Assembly: GCA_947489665.1 (NCBI GenBank)
Contig: CANLEH010000003.1
Span: 273,400 to 337,399, forward strand
Source: an uncultured Roseicyclus sp.
Lineage (GTDB): Bacteria > Pseudomonadota > Alphaproteobacteria > Rhodobacterales > Rhodobacteraceae
Length of the DNA stretch: 64,000 nt
Reading direction: 5' to 3'
The notes beneath the pieces were generated by a model. The model was given only the letters and a program-made list of their open reading frames with translations, searched no databases and was not told the DNA's origin. Below are positions 8,075 through 16,266 of the stretch, piece by piece. Positions within the stretch are counted from its first letter, which is position 1. Every line of letters begins with the position of its first letter. The position numbers and the translations under genes are program-made.

Positions 8075-9206
8075 CTTCGGTCCTTTTGCTCATGGCGTTT
8101 TGTAGCGAGTCGACCGCGGCAAGGGCCGTTTCGGTCGTGTTGATGTGATCCGGAATTCGGGAAACTGTGTATGCGCGCGCTTCGGCCTCCAGCACCTCAG
8201 CCGCAATCCCTCGCAGGTTCGGGTCTTCGATCGCGCCGCCGATCCGATCCTCGTGGCTCAGCCCACCCATGGGCACGATGACGTGGCAGGGGGCCTTGGC
8301 CTCGTTCAGCAATCCCGCCAAGGCCTGGGCTTGCGCGGCCATCTCGGACTCCGTCAGCTTGATGTGGGTGAAATAGGCGGAGTGTCGGTAATGGGGGCGT
8401 TCCAGATGTTCGGGCGAGACTGTGCTGATCTCACCCAAACCAATGAAGTTGAGGCCACCGGGCAGAACAACACGCGGCAGGTGATTGGCGCAGGAGAACC
8501 GGGTTGGCATGGGCACATGAGCCCCTGCCAGACGCAGTCGCCCCAGCTCGTGCACGTTCAGGTCGATGACACCGGCCACCGGGCTTTCCGCCACGAACCG
8601 CGCAAAGGCTGCGCCGCCATAGCCGTTGGCGTGGAAGACTGTGGGCTCGAAGTTATGGGTGCCCAAAAGTCGGGCCACTTCGGCCCCGGCGCGTCCTGTG
8701 GCACCTAGAGTGGTGACCGCCACCGCAGTCGCCCGCTCCGCTGAAGGGATGTGCGCCCGGTAAAGCCCCGCCACCATTGAAGCTGCGTTTTCGAACACCT
8801 GCCGCAGCATGGGGTTCAGACCCTCGATATCGCAAAGCGTCGGGATCAACGTGATCGCTGTGTCGGCAAGCGCCGCGCGGGGGTCGAAGGCCATCGTTGT
8901 GATCAGCACTTTGGGATAGACCGCCGGCAAGCCCTTGAGGGCCGCCAACACAATCTCACCCCCCGTGCCGCCGCCGACGCCGAGTGCGACGTAGCATTCA
9001 TCACACATTGCCGCGATGTGGGCCGCCGCCTGCTGCGCACGCTCTTCCATGCGCTTCAGCTTTTCCGCGCCCGACAGCACCGTGCCGCCTGCGCCAAGCG
9101 AGACATCGACACGCTCGACCTCCAGCCCGTTGCGCGCAAGCGCATCGGACAGGTAGCCAAGCTCGACCCCCTTGGTTTCGAACGTTCCGATCAGCAAGAC
9201 CTTCAT
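8067..9206 (-). CDS. Tm-1-like / UPF0261 family protein
   Basis: A 379-residue protein of the UPF0261 family, homologous to the N-terminal ATP-binding domain of tomato Tm-1. It begins with the family signature MKVLLIGTFETKGVELGYL. It also has a glycine-rich segment, GVGGGTGGEIVLAAL (about residues 77-91), and a C-terminal MGGLSHEDRIGGAIEDPN segment. The biochemical role of this bacterial family is not established. It often sits in sugar-acid or aromatic catabolic operons. Here it lies 4 nt after the permease gene and is coupled to the small aldolase, so I infer an enzymatic step in the pathway fed by the transporter. Confidence 0.85.
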   Translation of the reverse strand: MKVLLIGTFETKGVELGYLSDALARNGLEVERVDVSLGAGGTVLSGAEKLKRMEERAQQAAAHIAAMCDECYVALGVGGGTGGEIVLAALKGLPAVYPKVLITTMAFDPRAALADTAITLIPTLCDIEGLNPMLRQVFENAASMVAGLYRAHIPSAERATAVAVTTLGATGRAGAEVARLLGTHNFEPTVFHANGYGGAAFARFVAESPVAGVIDLNVHELGRLRLAGAHVPMPTRFSCANHLPRVVLPGGLNFIGLGEISTVSPEHLERPHYRHSAYFTHIKLTESEMAAQAQALAGLLNEAKAPCHVIVPMGGLSHEDRIGGAIEDPNLRGIAAEVLEAEARAYTVSRIPDHINTTETALAAVDSLQNAMSKRTEDA

Positions 9207-9210
9207 TGGG

Positions 9211-10146
9211 TCAGCCTTTCACTGCACCAGCCGTCATGCCAGTGATGATCTGCCGCGACGCAAACAGTGTGAACAGGATCGGCGGAATGGCCAGCAACAT
9301 GCCAGTGGCAAAGATCGTGCCAAGGCCGTCGAATTCGGATGCGTTGTTCACGATCAGGATCGGCACCGTCATGGTGTCCCGATCTGCCAGCGCCGACGCG
9401 AGCAGATACTCGTTCCAGGCGATGCGGAACGTGAAGATCGACGCCGCCGCAAGACCCGGCTTGATCAAGGGAAGCACGACCAGGAAGAAAACCTGGAATG
9501 GCCCGGCGCCATCGACACGGGCAGCTTCCTCAAGCGATTTCGGCACCTGCACGATGAAGCTCTGCAGGATCCAGATCACAAACGGCAGGTTCATTGCCAC
9601 GTAAACGATGATGATGCCTGAATGCGTCCCTGCAAGGCACACATCCCCGCGCCCACCGAAGGTGTCGCGGATCCAAGCGCCAAGCCCGTAGTCATTGTCG
9701 AGGCAGAAAGCGTTGTTCCAAAGCCCAAACACCGGCACCAGTAGAACCGCAGGCGGGATCATCCGCACGGCCAGCGTAGACAGCGAGACCGTGTCGCGCC
9801 CCATGAACTTGAACCGCACCAGCGCATAGGCCGCCATGCAACCGAAAATCAGCGTGAGCGCGGTGGAGATCAGCGCAATGATGATCGAGTTGATGAAGGC
9901 CCCGCCAAACCGGATCTGACAAAACCGCAGATGTTCGGGCTCGTACCACAGGATATCGCACAACGCGGTCTCGTAGTTGCGGATCGTGGGCATGAAGATC
10001 AGCCCGCCCACGCCCGACGTAATATCCACGTCCAGCCGCATCGAATTGGCCAGCAGGATGATCACCGGCCCAACGCTCATCAGGATCAGGATCGCAATCA
10101 GAACGTAGAAGGCCGGGTTCTGGCGGTCGTAATTGGTGTCAGCCAT
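9211..10146 (-). CDS. Sugar ABC transporter permease, MalG type
   Basis: A 311-residue integral inner-membrane permease of the CUT1 class. It has an N-terminal transmembrane segment (FYVLIAILILMSVGPVIILLA) and several further hydrophobic helices. The EAA loop that contacts the ATPase reads EEAARVDGAGPFQVFFLVVLP near residue 205. It forms a heterodimer with the MalF-type protein encoded 3 nt upstream. A roughly 40-residue periplasmic insertion rich in Cys and Asp lies between the third and fourth helices (residues 161-195). The substrate is inferred only as a carbohydrate or sugar acid. Confidence 0.93.
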   Translation of the reverse strand: MADTNYDRQNPAFYVLIAILILMSVGPVIILLANSMRLDVDITSGVGGLIFMPTIRNYETALCDILWYEPEHLRFCQIRFGGAFINSIIIALISTALTLIFGCMAAYALVRFKFMGRDTVSLSTLAVRMIPPAVLLVPVFGLWNNAFCLDNDYGLGAWIRDTFGGRGDVCLAGTHSGIIIVYVAMNLPFVIWILQSFIVQVPKSLEEAARVDGAGPFQVFFLVVLPLIKPGLAAASIFTFRIAWNEYLLASALADRDTMTVPILIVNNASEFDGLGTIFATGMLLAIPPILFTLFASRQIITGMTAGAVKG

Positions 10147-10149
10147 GGC

Positions 10150-11073
10150 TCAACCTTCCTCTTCTGCGGCGAATTTCAACTTGCGCGACCGCGCCTCGGT
10201 CCAGCGGTTGAAGGCAAACATGCCAAGCGTCAGCAGCATCAGAAGCATCAGCAGGTAATTCGACATCGCCGCCGCCTCACCCAACTCGCGGAACTCCCGC
10301 GCCGTCCGCGCAATCCGCAAGGCAAGGATTTCGGTCGACAGGCCGGGTCCACCGCCGGTCATCACCAGGATCACCTCAAGCACCTTGAACGCATCAATCA
10401 AGCGCAGCAGCATGGTCACAACCAACACCGGCGCCATCAGCGGCAGTTTGATGAACCACACCTGTTGCCACCCCGTCGCGCCGTCGATGCGGGCAGCCTC
10501 CAAAGCCGAGCGCGGCAGGGATTGCAACGCGGCGAGGCTGAGAATGAAAATAAACGGCGTCCACTGCCAGATGTCGGCGAAAATGACGCTCAGAAGCGGG
10601 TTCTGCCCCAGCCAATCGACCGGGCCTATGCCCAGGAGGTTGCCCCACCACGTATCCCCGATCCAATTCAGGAACCGGTTAAACGTGCCGTAGGTCTGGT
10701 GAAACATGAAGCGCCAGACAAGACCCACAACCACCGGCGCGATCATCATCGGCAGGATAAAAAGCGTCCGCAGCACGGACATGCCGCGAATATTTCGGTC
10801 CAGCAAAAGCGCTAGCCCCACCCCGATCACCATTTCGACCACCACAACGGTGAAGGCAAAGATCAGCGTGACCGAAAAGCTTTCCCAGAAGAACGCATCG
10901 CCCCAGAGCCGTACGTAATTGGCAAAACCGACGAATTCAGTCTCCGAGATATTCTGCGTCGGGTCCCAGTCGCGGAAGCTGCCCCACATCATGTAGCCGA
11001 TTGGGTAAAACAGCGCCAAAGCCATAACGAGGGCCGCCGGAGCGATGAACAGATAAGGGGTCGAGCGGTTCAT
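10150..11073 (-). CDS. Sugar ABC transporter permease, MalF type
   Basis: A 307-residue CUT1 permease with about six transmembrane helices, starting with a hydrophobic stretch after MNRSTPYLF. The EAA motif SALEAARIDGATGWQQVWFI lies near residue 190. It pairs with the MalG-type permease and docks the UgpC-type ATPase. It follows the binding-protein gene after a 112-nt gap that contains a GC-rich hairpin, an arrangement that often lets the binding protein be made in excess. Confidence 0.93.
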   Translation of the reverse strand: MNRSTPYLFIAPAALVMALALFYPIGYMMWGSFRDWDPTQNISETEFVGFANYVRLWGDAFFWESFSVTLIFAFTVVVVEMVIGVGLALLLDRNIRGMSVLRTLFILPMMIAPVVVGLVWRFMFHQTYGTFNRFLNWIGDTWWGNLLGIGPVDWLGQNPLLSVIFADIWQWTPFIFILSLAALQSLPRSALEAARIDGATGWQQVWFIKLPLMAPVLVVTMLLRLIDAFKVLEVILVMTGGGPGLSTEILALRIARTAREFRELGEAAAMSNYLLMLLMLLTLGMFAFNRWTEARSRKLKFAAEEEG

Positions 11074-11146
11074 TGGGGTCTCTCAGCATGGGGCCCTTAA
11101 CGGAACCCCCGGGCACGTGCTGGACGGTCCGGGGGCCGGGAGAAGA

Positions 11147-11169
11147 CCCGCCGCATCACGCGCGGCGGG
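11147..11169 (-). terminator. Intercistronic GC-rich hairpin between binding-protein and permease genes
   Basis: CCCGCCGC and GCGGCGGG form a perfect 8-bp stem around a 7-nt loop, 17 nt after the stop of the binding-protein gene. There is no T-run. Partial termination or mRNA stabilisation is more likely than a full stop. Confidence 0.5.
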
Positions 11170-11185
11170 CCCAGAGCTCACTGGC

Positions 11186-12520
11186 TTACTGCCAGGTGTA
11201 GTAGCCTTCTTCTTCCATCAGGGCGCGGGTGCGCTCTGCGATGCCGTCCAGGGCTTCCTGCGGGTCAAGACCCTCGGTCAGAACCTGAGACATCGTGGTG
11301 CCGATATCGGCATTGATGCGGCCCCATGGCGGGATGATCGGGCGCCAATCGGGATCAGCATCGGCCAGAGCCTCACCAAAGGTCGACGACCAGGGGTACT
11401 GGGCGTTCAGCTCTTCATTGGCATAGGTCGAGAAGCGCGATGGGTTACCACCGGCCATTGCGACGGCCAGATCGCCTTCACGGCTGGTCAGCCACTGCAT
11501 CAGCAGGAAAGCTGCTTCCGGGTTGGCTCCGTTGCGCGGAATGGCGATGCCGAAGCCACCGGTCTGCGACGCAGCACGGACACCCACGGGATGCGGAGCC
11601 CAACCAACATTACCTGCCACGGTCGAGCGGCTTTCGTCCTCAAACGTCGCGGCGAACGCGATGGAGTCGAGGAACATGGCCGCCTGGCCTTGGGCAAACG
11701 CATTGGCTGCTTCTGCCGGACCAAACGCCGACGAGCCTTCCGGACCACACTCAACGATGGAGCGCAGGGCTTCCGCTGCGGCTACACCTTCGGGCGAGTT
11801 GATGGTGGGGTCCCAACCGTCGCCAAAGACACGACCGCCAAGGGGGGCGAGGTGCAGAAGGAACGCGTGCGAGGCCTGGTGGCCCGATGCCGCGCGGGAG
11901 GCGACGCCACCCATGCCCGGAACAAGCTCAGGGATTTCACAGGCCAGAGCCAGGAAATCGTCATAGGTTTCCGGCACTTCCAGACCATGCTCTTCGAACA
12001 CGTCCGTCCGATAGTAGAGCACCGACGTCTCAGACCCGAACGGCAGGCCGTAAAGCGAACCTGTCGGACCAGGTAGATAGCCACGTTCGCCACCGGCGAC
12101 GCCGATGTTCTGGACGTAGCCGTCGATCAGGTCTTCAGCGTCATAGTTCGGATCGGCCAGACGCGGGTTCATGAAGAACGGCGCAAGGTTCAGGATCTGA
12201 TCTGCGTAAACGTAATCGGCCTTAGAGAAGACCACATACGCGATCATGTCATAGGCGCCTTCGTCCAAGGCTAGCTCAAGCGTCTGACGCTCGCGCATAT
12301 CGAGGTAGGGAAGCATATCCACCTCGACCTCGATGCCCGTCTGTGCAGTGAATTCCGGCAGCACTTCCATCACAGCGTTGTAATGGGGGTGTGCAGGGAA
12401 GTTCACAACAAGCGTTGTCCCTTCATATTCCGCGTACGGGTTGGAATGCCCGTCTGCGAAGGCCGCGCCGGTCATTGCGACCCCGGCGACCATAGTTGTT
12501 GCTAAGAGTCTTTTCAGCAT
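11186..12520 (-). CDS. Sugar ABC transporter substrate-binding protein (family 1)
   Basis: A 444-residue periplasmic solute-binding protein of the CUT1 family. A clear Sec signal peptide (MLKRLLATTMVAGVAMTGAAFA) would be cut before DGHSNPY. The mature part shows the cluster-B binding-protein pattern, with an interlobe region around GLPFGSETSVLYYRTDVFEE. I chose the ATG at 12520 because GGGAGG lies 6 nt upstream; the ATG at 12526 directly abuts that Shine-Dalgarno sequence. The length suggests a mono- or disaccharide, polyol or sugar-acid ligand, which cannot be named from the sequence. Confidence 0.92.
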   Translation of the reverse strand: MLKRLLATTMVAGVAMTGAAFADGHSNPYAEYEGTTLVVNFPAHPHYNAVMEVLPEFTAQTGIEVEVDMLPYLDMRERQTLELALDEGAYDMIAYVVFSKADYVYADQILNLAPFFMNPRLADPNYDAEDLIDGYVQNIGVAGGERGYLPGPTGSLYGLPFGSETSVLYYRTDVFEEHGLEVPETYDDFLALACEIPELVPGMGGVASRAASGHQASHAFLLHLAPLGGRVFGDGWDPTINSPEGVAAAEALRSIVECGPEGSSAFGPAEAANAFAQGQAAMFLDSIAFAATFEDESRSTVAGNVGWAPHPVGVRAASQTGGFGIAIPRNGANPEAAFLLMQWLTSREGDLAVAMAGGNPSRFSTYANEELNAQYPWSSTFGEALADADPDWRPIIPPWGRINADIGTTMSQVLTEGLDPQEALDGIAERTRALMEEEGYYTWQ

Positions 12521-12553
12521 ACTCATCCTCCCAGTTTGCTGATCGGGCACCGT

Positions 12554-13642
12554 TTACAGTGCCGTTTCCGTTGTCTTGTCGAACAGGTGCAGCCCCTCAG
12601 GCCGCACTGCAAAGCGCAGGGTTTCCCCTAACGCGATAGGTGTTTCTGATTTCAGCTCGACCGTGACCTTGGCGCCGCCGCAGTCACAGATCAGCACGGA
12701 TTGTGCGCCGATATATTCCGAGACCACGACATTCAGATCGAGGCTCTGATCGGCGGGTGCATTTGCGTCGAACTCCAGATCCGAAGGGCGAATGCCGAGG
12801 GTCGCTTGATGCACCGCTTTCTGCTTCGCGCGCGCGGCCAATGTATCTGGCAGCCGGATATCAAAGCCCTGACCCTTGGCGCGCAGGTCGCCGCCGTCTT
12901 CCACAAGGTCAGCCTCAAGGAAATTCATCGGAGGGGACCCAAGGAAGCCCGCGACGAACTTGTTGACCGGGTTCTTGAACAGCTCAGTCGGCGTGCCCTG
13001 TTGTTGAATATGGCCGCCGTGCATCACAACGATCCGATCGGCGAGGGTCATGGCCTCGATCTGGTCATGGGTGACGTAAATCATATTCTTTTTCACGTTC
13101 TGACGCATAAGCGCCAGTTCCGCCCGCATCTGCCCGCGCAGCTTCGCGTCAAGGTTCGACAGCGGCTCATCAAACAGGAACGTGCTGGCATCGCGGCATA
13201 GCGCGCGCCCCATGGCGACACGCTGACGTTGACCGCCTGACAATTCACCGGGTTTGCGCGCAAGAAAATCGGACAGGCCAAGCATCTCGGCCACTTCCTT
13301 GACCTTCTTATCGATCACGTTCTGCGGGGTCTTCTGCAGGCGCAGGCTGAAGGACATGTTCCGCGCGACATTCATGTGCGGGTAAAGCGCATAGTCCTGG
13401 AAGACCATCGCGATGTCCCGATCCTTTGGGTCCTTCGCGCTGATCGGCTGGTCGTTCATGTAAATCTCACCGTCCGAAACGGTCTCCAGCCCCGCCAGCA
13501 TGCGAAGCGTCGTGGACTTGCCGCAGCCTGAGGGGCCCACCAACACGGTGAATTCGTGCTCGGCCATCTCAAGCTCAATGCCATGCAGGACCTCAACGGC
13601 CCCATAGCGCTTCACCAAATTCTCTAGGCGGATCGTCGGCAT
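12554..13642 (-). CDS. Sugar ABC transporter ATP-binding protein, UgpC/MalK type
   Basis: A 362-residue ATPase that energises the CUT1 importer. The Walker A motif is GPSGCGKST (about residue 37), the signature is LSGGQRQRVAMGRAL and Walker B is FLFDEPLSNLDAKLR, followed by THDQIEAMTLADRI. A C-terminal TOBE/OB region of about 120 residues is typical of MalK/UgpC. The ATG at 13642 starts the domain (MPTIRLENLVKRYG), with GGGAA upstream. It is the first gene of the leftward operon and its promoter region carries a GntR-type operator. Confidence 0.94.
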   Translation of the reverse strand: MPTIRLENLVKRYGAVEVLHGIELEMAEHEFTVLVGPSGCGKSTTLRMLAGLETVSDGEIYMNDQPISAKDPKDRDIAMVFQDYALYPHMNVARNMSFSLRLQKTPQNVIDKKVKEVAEMLGLSDFLARKPGELSGGQRQRVAMGRALCRDASTFLFDEPLSNLDAKLRGQMRAELALMRQNVKKNMIYVTHDQIEAMTLADRIVVMHGGHIQQQGTPTELFKNPVNKFVAGFLGSPPMNFLEADLVEDGGDLRAKGQGFDIRLPDTLAARAKQKAVHQATLGIRPSDLEFDANAPADQSLDLNVVVSEYIGAQSVLICDCGGAKVTVELKSETPIALGETLRFAVRPEGLHLFDKTTETAL

Positions 13643-13675
13643 TGATTCCCTTCCCCGGACTTTCAAACAGCATTC

Positions 13676-13690
13676 TGTATACAAACTTGA
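13676..13690. promoter_or_regulatory. GntR-type operator O1 (ugpC/gntR divergent region)
   Basis: TGTATACAAACTTGA at 13676-13690 recurs exactly at 14484-14498. It lies 34-48 nt upstream of the ugpC start, in the divergent promoter region. Operators of FadR-subfamily GntR regulators are commonly of the TTGTATACAA type, so the adjacent gntR product is the likely binder. Confidence 0.7.
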
Positions 13691-13770
13691 TTGTAAATAT
13701 CCAAAATTGCATTTTCCTCGATTGTGGGCTAAGAAGATTGCGATACACAGGCTCAACGAAAGGGGCCCAG

Positions 13771-14436
13771 ATGCCGAAAGATTCAGGAAAACAAGCGCCG
13801 AACGGGCGCGGCTCAACAGTCCGGCGGATCGAAGCCACTTTGACTGAAGAGATTTCCGCCGGGGCGCTTTCGCCGGGCGAGCGAATTGACGAAGTGAAGC
13901 TGACCGAAAGATTTGGCGTGTCGCGCACGCCAGTGCGTGAGGCCCTGTCGCGATTGGTCGCCCAAGGCATCCTGATTCCGGGCGAAAAACGTGGAGTTCG
14001 GGTCGCCGAATATACACGAGAGCAATTGGCGCAAATATTTGAAGCCATGCATGAAATTGAAGCTGCATGTGCCCGCGTTGCGGCTCAACGACTGACCCTT
14101 TTGTCCAGAGTCGAGATTGAGGCCGCGCAGGCTGATTGCATGGCTGCGGCCGAGGCTGGGGACCGTTCCTCTTACCTTAAGGCGAACGAGGCATTTCACC
14201 TCGCCATCTACAAGGCGACCGGCAATCCTTACATGGCCGAAATCGCGTCGGAGTTCCGCAATCGCACCGGCGCTGCACGGGCCAAAAAATTTGCCAAGCC
14301 TGAGGATTTGCTGGCATCGGCGAAAAGCCACGAAAGCTTGGTTGCCCTCATTTTCTCAGAGGATTCGGACGCCGCGTCAGACGGCATGCGTGAGCATATG
14401 GCGCGCTCTTTCAAAGAAACTTTGGCGGTCAACTGA
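13771..14436 (+). CDS. GntR-family transcriptional regulator (FadR subfamily)
   Basis: A 221-residue regulator with an N-terminal winged helix (GERIDEVKLTERFGVSRTPV, then REALSRLVAQGIL) and a C-terminal all-helical FCD effector domain (residues about 90-215). The FCD domain has the metal-site histidines in NEAFHLAIY, SHESLV and REHMARSF. AAAGGGG precedes the ATG at 13771. It is divergent from the transporter operon and lies upstream of the enzyme operon. A 15-nt operator copy flanks it on each side, so it probably controls both arms in response to a pathway intermediate. Confidence 0.92.
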   Translation: MPKDSGKQAPNGRGSTVRRIEATLTEEISAGALSPGERIDEVKLTERFGVSRTPVREALSRLVAQGILIPGEKRGVRVAEYTREQLAQIFEAMHEIEAACARVAAQRLTLLSRVEIEAAQADCMAAAEAGDRSSYLKANEAFHLAIYKATGNPYMAEIASEFRNRTGAARAKKFAKPEDLLASAKSHESLVALIFSEDSDAASDGMREHMARSFKETLAVN

Positions 14437-14480
14437 CGAGCTGCGCATTTTTCGACTTGCATTCGCACACATAGATGTCA

Positions 14481-14498
14481 GTTTGTATACAAACTTGA
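14481..14498. promoter_or_regulatory. GntR-type operator O2 (upstream of the lactonase operon)
   Basis: GTTTGTATACAAAC (14481-14494) is a perfect palindrome and extends rightward into the 15-nt sequence shared with O1. It lies 25-42 nt upstream of the MBL-fold gene start. It therefore marks a second regulated promoter between gntR and the enzyme genes. Confidence 0.75.
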
Positions 14499-14522
14499 CT
14501 CGAGACGCGAAGGGATGTGCGA

Positions 14523-15458
14523 ATGGGCGTTCAGGAAACCAAAATCTACCCGATCAACACCGGCTGGCTGGAGGCCGATCTCGGCACTTACATCTTTTGG
14601 AAGGGCCCTGCGGGTAAGAAGTACTGGAACCCTGTCTACTGCCACTACGTAGATACGGGCACCCACAAGATCCTGATCGACACCGGCCTGTGTGACGCAG
14701 AACGTGCCACCAAATATCACCACAAATGCGACAAGCGCGGCTGCCTCGAAGTGCACGATCACCTCGAACAAAAGCTTGGCGTTCATCCGGATGAGATTGA
14801 CGCGATCGTATTCACCCACCTGCACTGGGACCACGTGCAGAATATGAAGAAGTTCAAAAACGCCCGCTACATCGCCCCCAAGGCCGAGATCGAAATGGCC
14901 TACAATCCCTTGCCCCTCTACTACCGCACCTACGAATCCGGATACCTGGGTATCGAGCCCGCGTATGCCGGTTGTGTTTTCGAGGCAGTCGAAGATGAAT
15001 GTGAAGTCCTGCCCGGCATCACCATGTTCCACACTCCCGGCCACTCGGTCGGTCACATGGCTGTCACAGTCGCAACCTCAGCAGGCGATATCGTTATCGC
15101 GGGCGACGCGATTTTCGTCGAACGCAATCTGGCACCAAACCCGGCGGAAGGCTGGCGTTACTGGGTGCCTGCCCGCTTCGTGAACTCTTATGAAGGCTGG
15201 AAGTCGGTGGAAGAGCTCGACAAACGCGCCGACTACATCTTGCCGTGCCACGACGCCGAGGCAAACGGGCGTTCGGACGTCTTTCCATATAAGGGCATGC
15301 CGCTTCGCAAGCGTCGGCAGACAATCCCTGGTTTCCAGTTCTACTTCGGCGACATGCCAGACGGCGCGGTCGAAAAAGCAGCGCCCGCAATGCCGCGCGA
15401 CGAGGTCAATGGCTATCTTGCGGGCCTGAAAGACCCCAAGGACATGGCCGAAAGCTGA
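14523..15458 (+). CDS. MBL-fold metallo-hydrolase, N-acyl-homoserine-lactonase-like
   Basis: A 311-residue metallo-beta-lactamase-fold hydrolase of the AHL/gamma-lactone lactonase group. Dinuclear zinc ligands are visible in THLHWDH (about residue 98), TPGHSVGHM (about 171), AGDAIF (about 194) and LPCHDAE. AAGGG lies 8 nt before the ATG. It leads the rightward enzyme operon directly behind operator O2 and is 3 nt from the HAD gene. In this context a sugar lactone or a phosphorylated ester is as likely a substrate as a quorum-sensing lactone. Fold and metal site are firm; substrate is inferred. Confidence 0.85.
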   Translation: MGVQETKIYPINTGWLEADLGTYIFWKGPAGKKYWNPVYCHYVDTGTHKILIDTGLCDAERATKYHHKCDKRGCLEVHDHLEQKLGVHPDEIDAIVFTHLHWDHVQNMKKFKNARYIAPKAEIEMAYNPLPLYYRTYESGYLGIEPAYAGCVFEAVEDECEVLPGITMFHTPGHSVGHMAVTVATSAGDIVIAGDAIFVERNLAPNPAEGWRYWVPARFVNSYEGWKSVEELDKRADYILPCHDAEANGRSDVFPYKGMPLRKRRQTIPGFQFYFGDMPDGAVEKAAPAMPRDEVNGYLAGLKDPKDMAES

Positions 15459-15461
15459 CCC

Positions 15462-16262
15462 ATGCAGGCGCTTGATAGCCTTCTGGCGGTGGCGGACCAA
15501 TTCGACGCCGTTGTGCTGGACCAATGGGGCGTGCTGCATGACGGCACCACGCCTTATCCCGGCGCTGTAGACGCGATTCACGCATTGAGGTCATCGGGTA
15601 AGCGTCTTGCAGTCCTTTCCAATTCCGGGAAGCGCGCGGCGCCGAATGCGGACTGCATAGCGGCGATGGGCTTTCCCGGCGACATGTTTGAGATCGTGAT
15701 GACCTCGGGCGAGGCGCTTTGGCAAGACATTGCAGCGGGACGTGTGCCGCACACGCGCTTCCACCCGATCACCCGCGACGATGGCGATGCCGAAAGATGG
15801 GCCGACGGTCTCGACATCACGCTGACCTCTGATACGCCGGACGCGGTCTTGCTTATGGGTCTGCCCGATGAAGGGGCTGTGCATGTGCTGCCCGATCTAC
15901 CGGTCTATTGCACCAACCCCGATCGCGCTTCTCCGCGCGCGGGTGGTAAAACGGTCGTCTCACCTGGCGCGCTCGCGCACGATCACAAAGACAAGGGCGG
16001 CGATGTGACGTTCTACGGCAAACCCCATCTGCCGATTTTTCGCGCTGTCGAGACCGCCCTAGGCACCTCTAACCTGCTGATGGTGGGCGATAGCCTGGAA
16101 CATGACATCGCCGGTGGGCACCGGGCTGGTTGGTCCACGGCCTTCATCCGTGGGGGCCTCCACGCAAGCGCGATGGCCGGCGACGCCGAAACCGCGATCC
16201 GCACCCTTGCGGCCAAGGAAAACGCGCCTCTCCCCACATATCACCTTTCTCATCTAGGGTAG
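15462..16262 (+). CDS. HAD-superfamily class IIA hydrolase
   Basis: A 266-residue HAD phosphatase of the class IIA group (NagD/glycolaldehyde-phosphatase-like; TIGR01459 type). Motif I is VLDQWGVLHDG (residues 18-28), motif II is LSNSGKR, the motif III lysine is in YGKPHLPIF, and motif IV is MVGDSLEHDIAGG. It is soluble. It sits 3 nt after the lactonase gene and 4 nt before the second aldolase, so it probably removes phosphate from a small sugar phosphate formed in this pathway. The second Asp of the usual DxD motif is replaced by Trp-Gly, as is common in this subgroup. Confidence 0.87.
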   Translation: MQALDSLLAVADQFDAVVLDQWGVLHDGTTPYPGAVDAIHALRSSGKRLAVLSNSGKRAAPNADCIAAMGFPGDMFEIVMTSGEALWQDIAAGRVPHTRFHPITRDDGDAERWADGLDITLTSDTPDAVLLMGLPDEGAVHVLPDLPVYCTNPDRASPRAGGKTVVSPGALAHDHKDKGGDVTFYGKPHLPIFRAVETALGTSNLLMVGDSLEHDIAGGHRAGWSTAFIRGGLHASAMAGDAETAIRTLAAKENAPLPTYHLSHLG

Positions 16263-16266
16263 TTGC

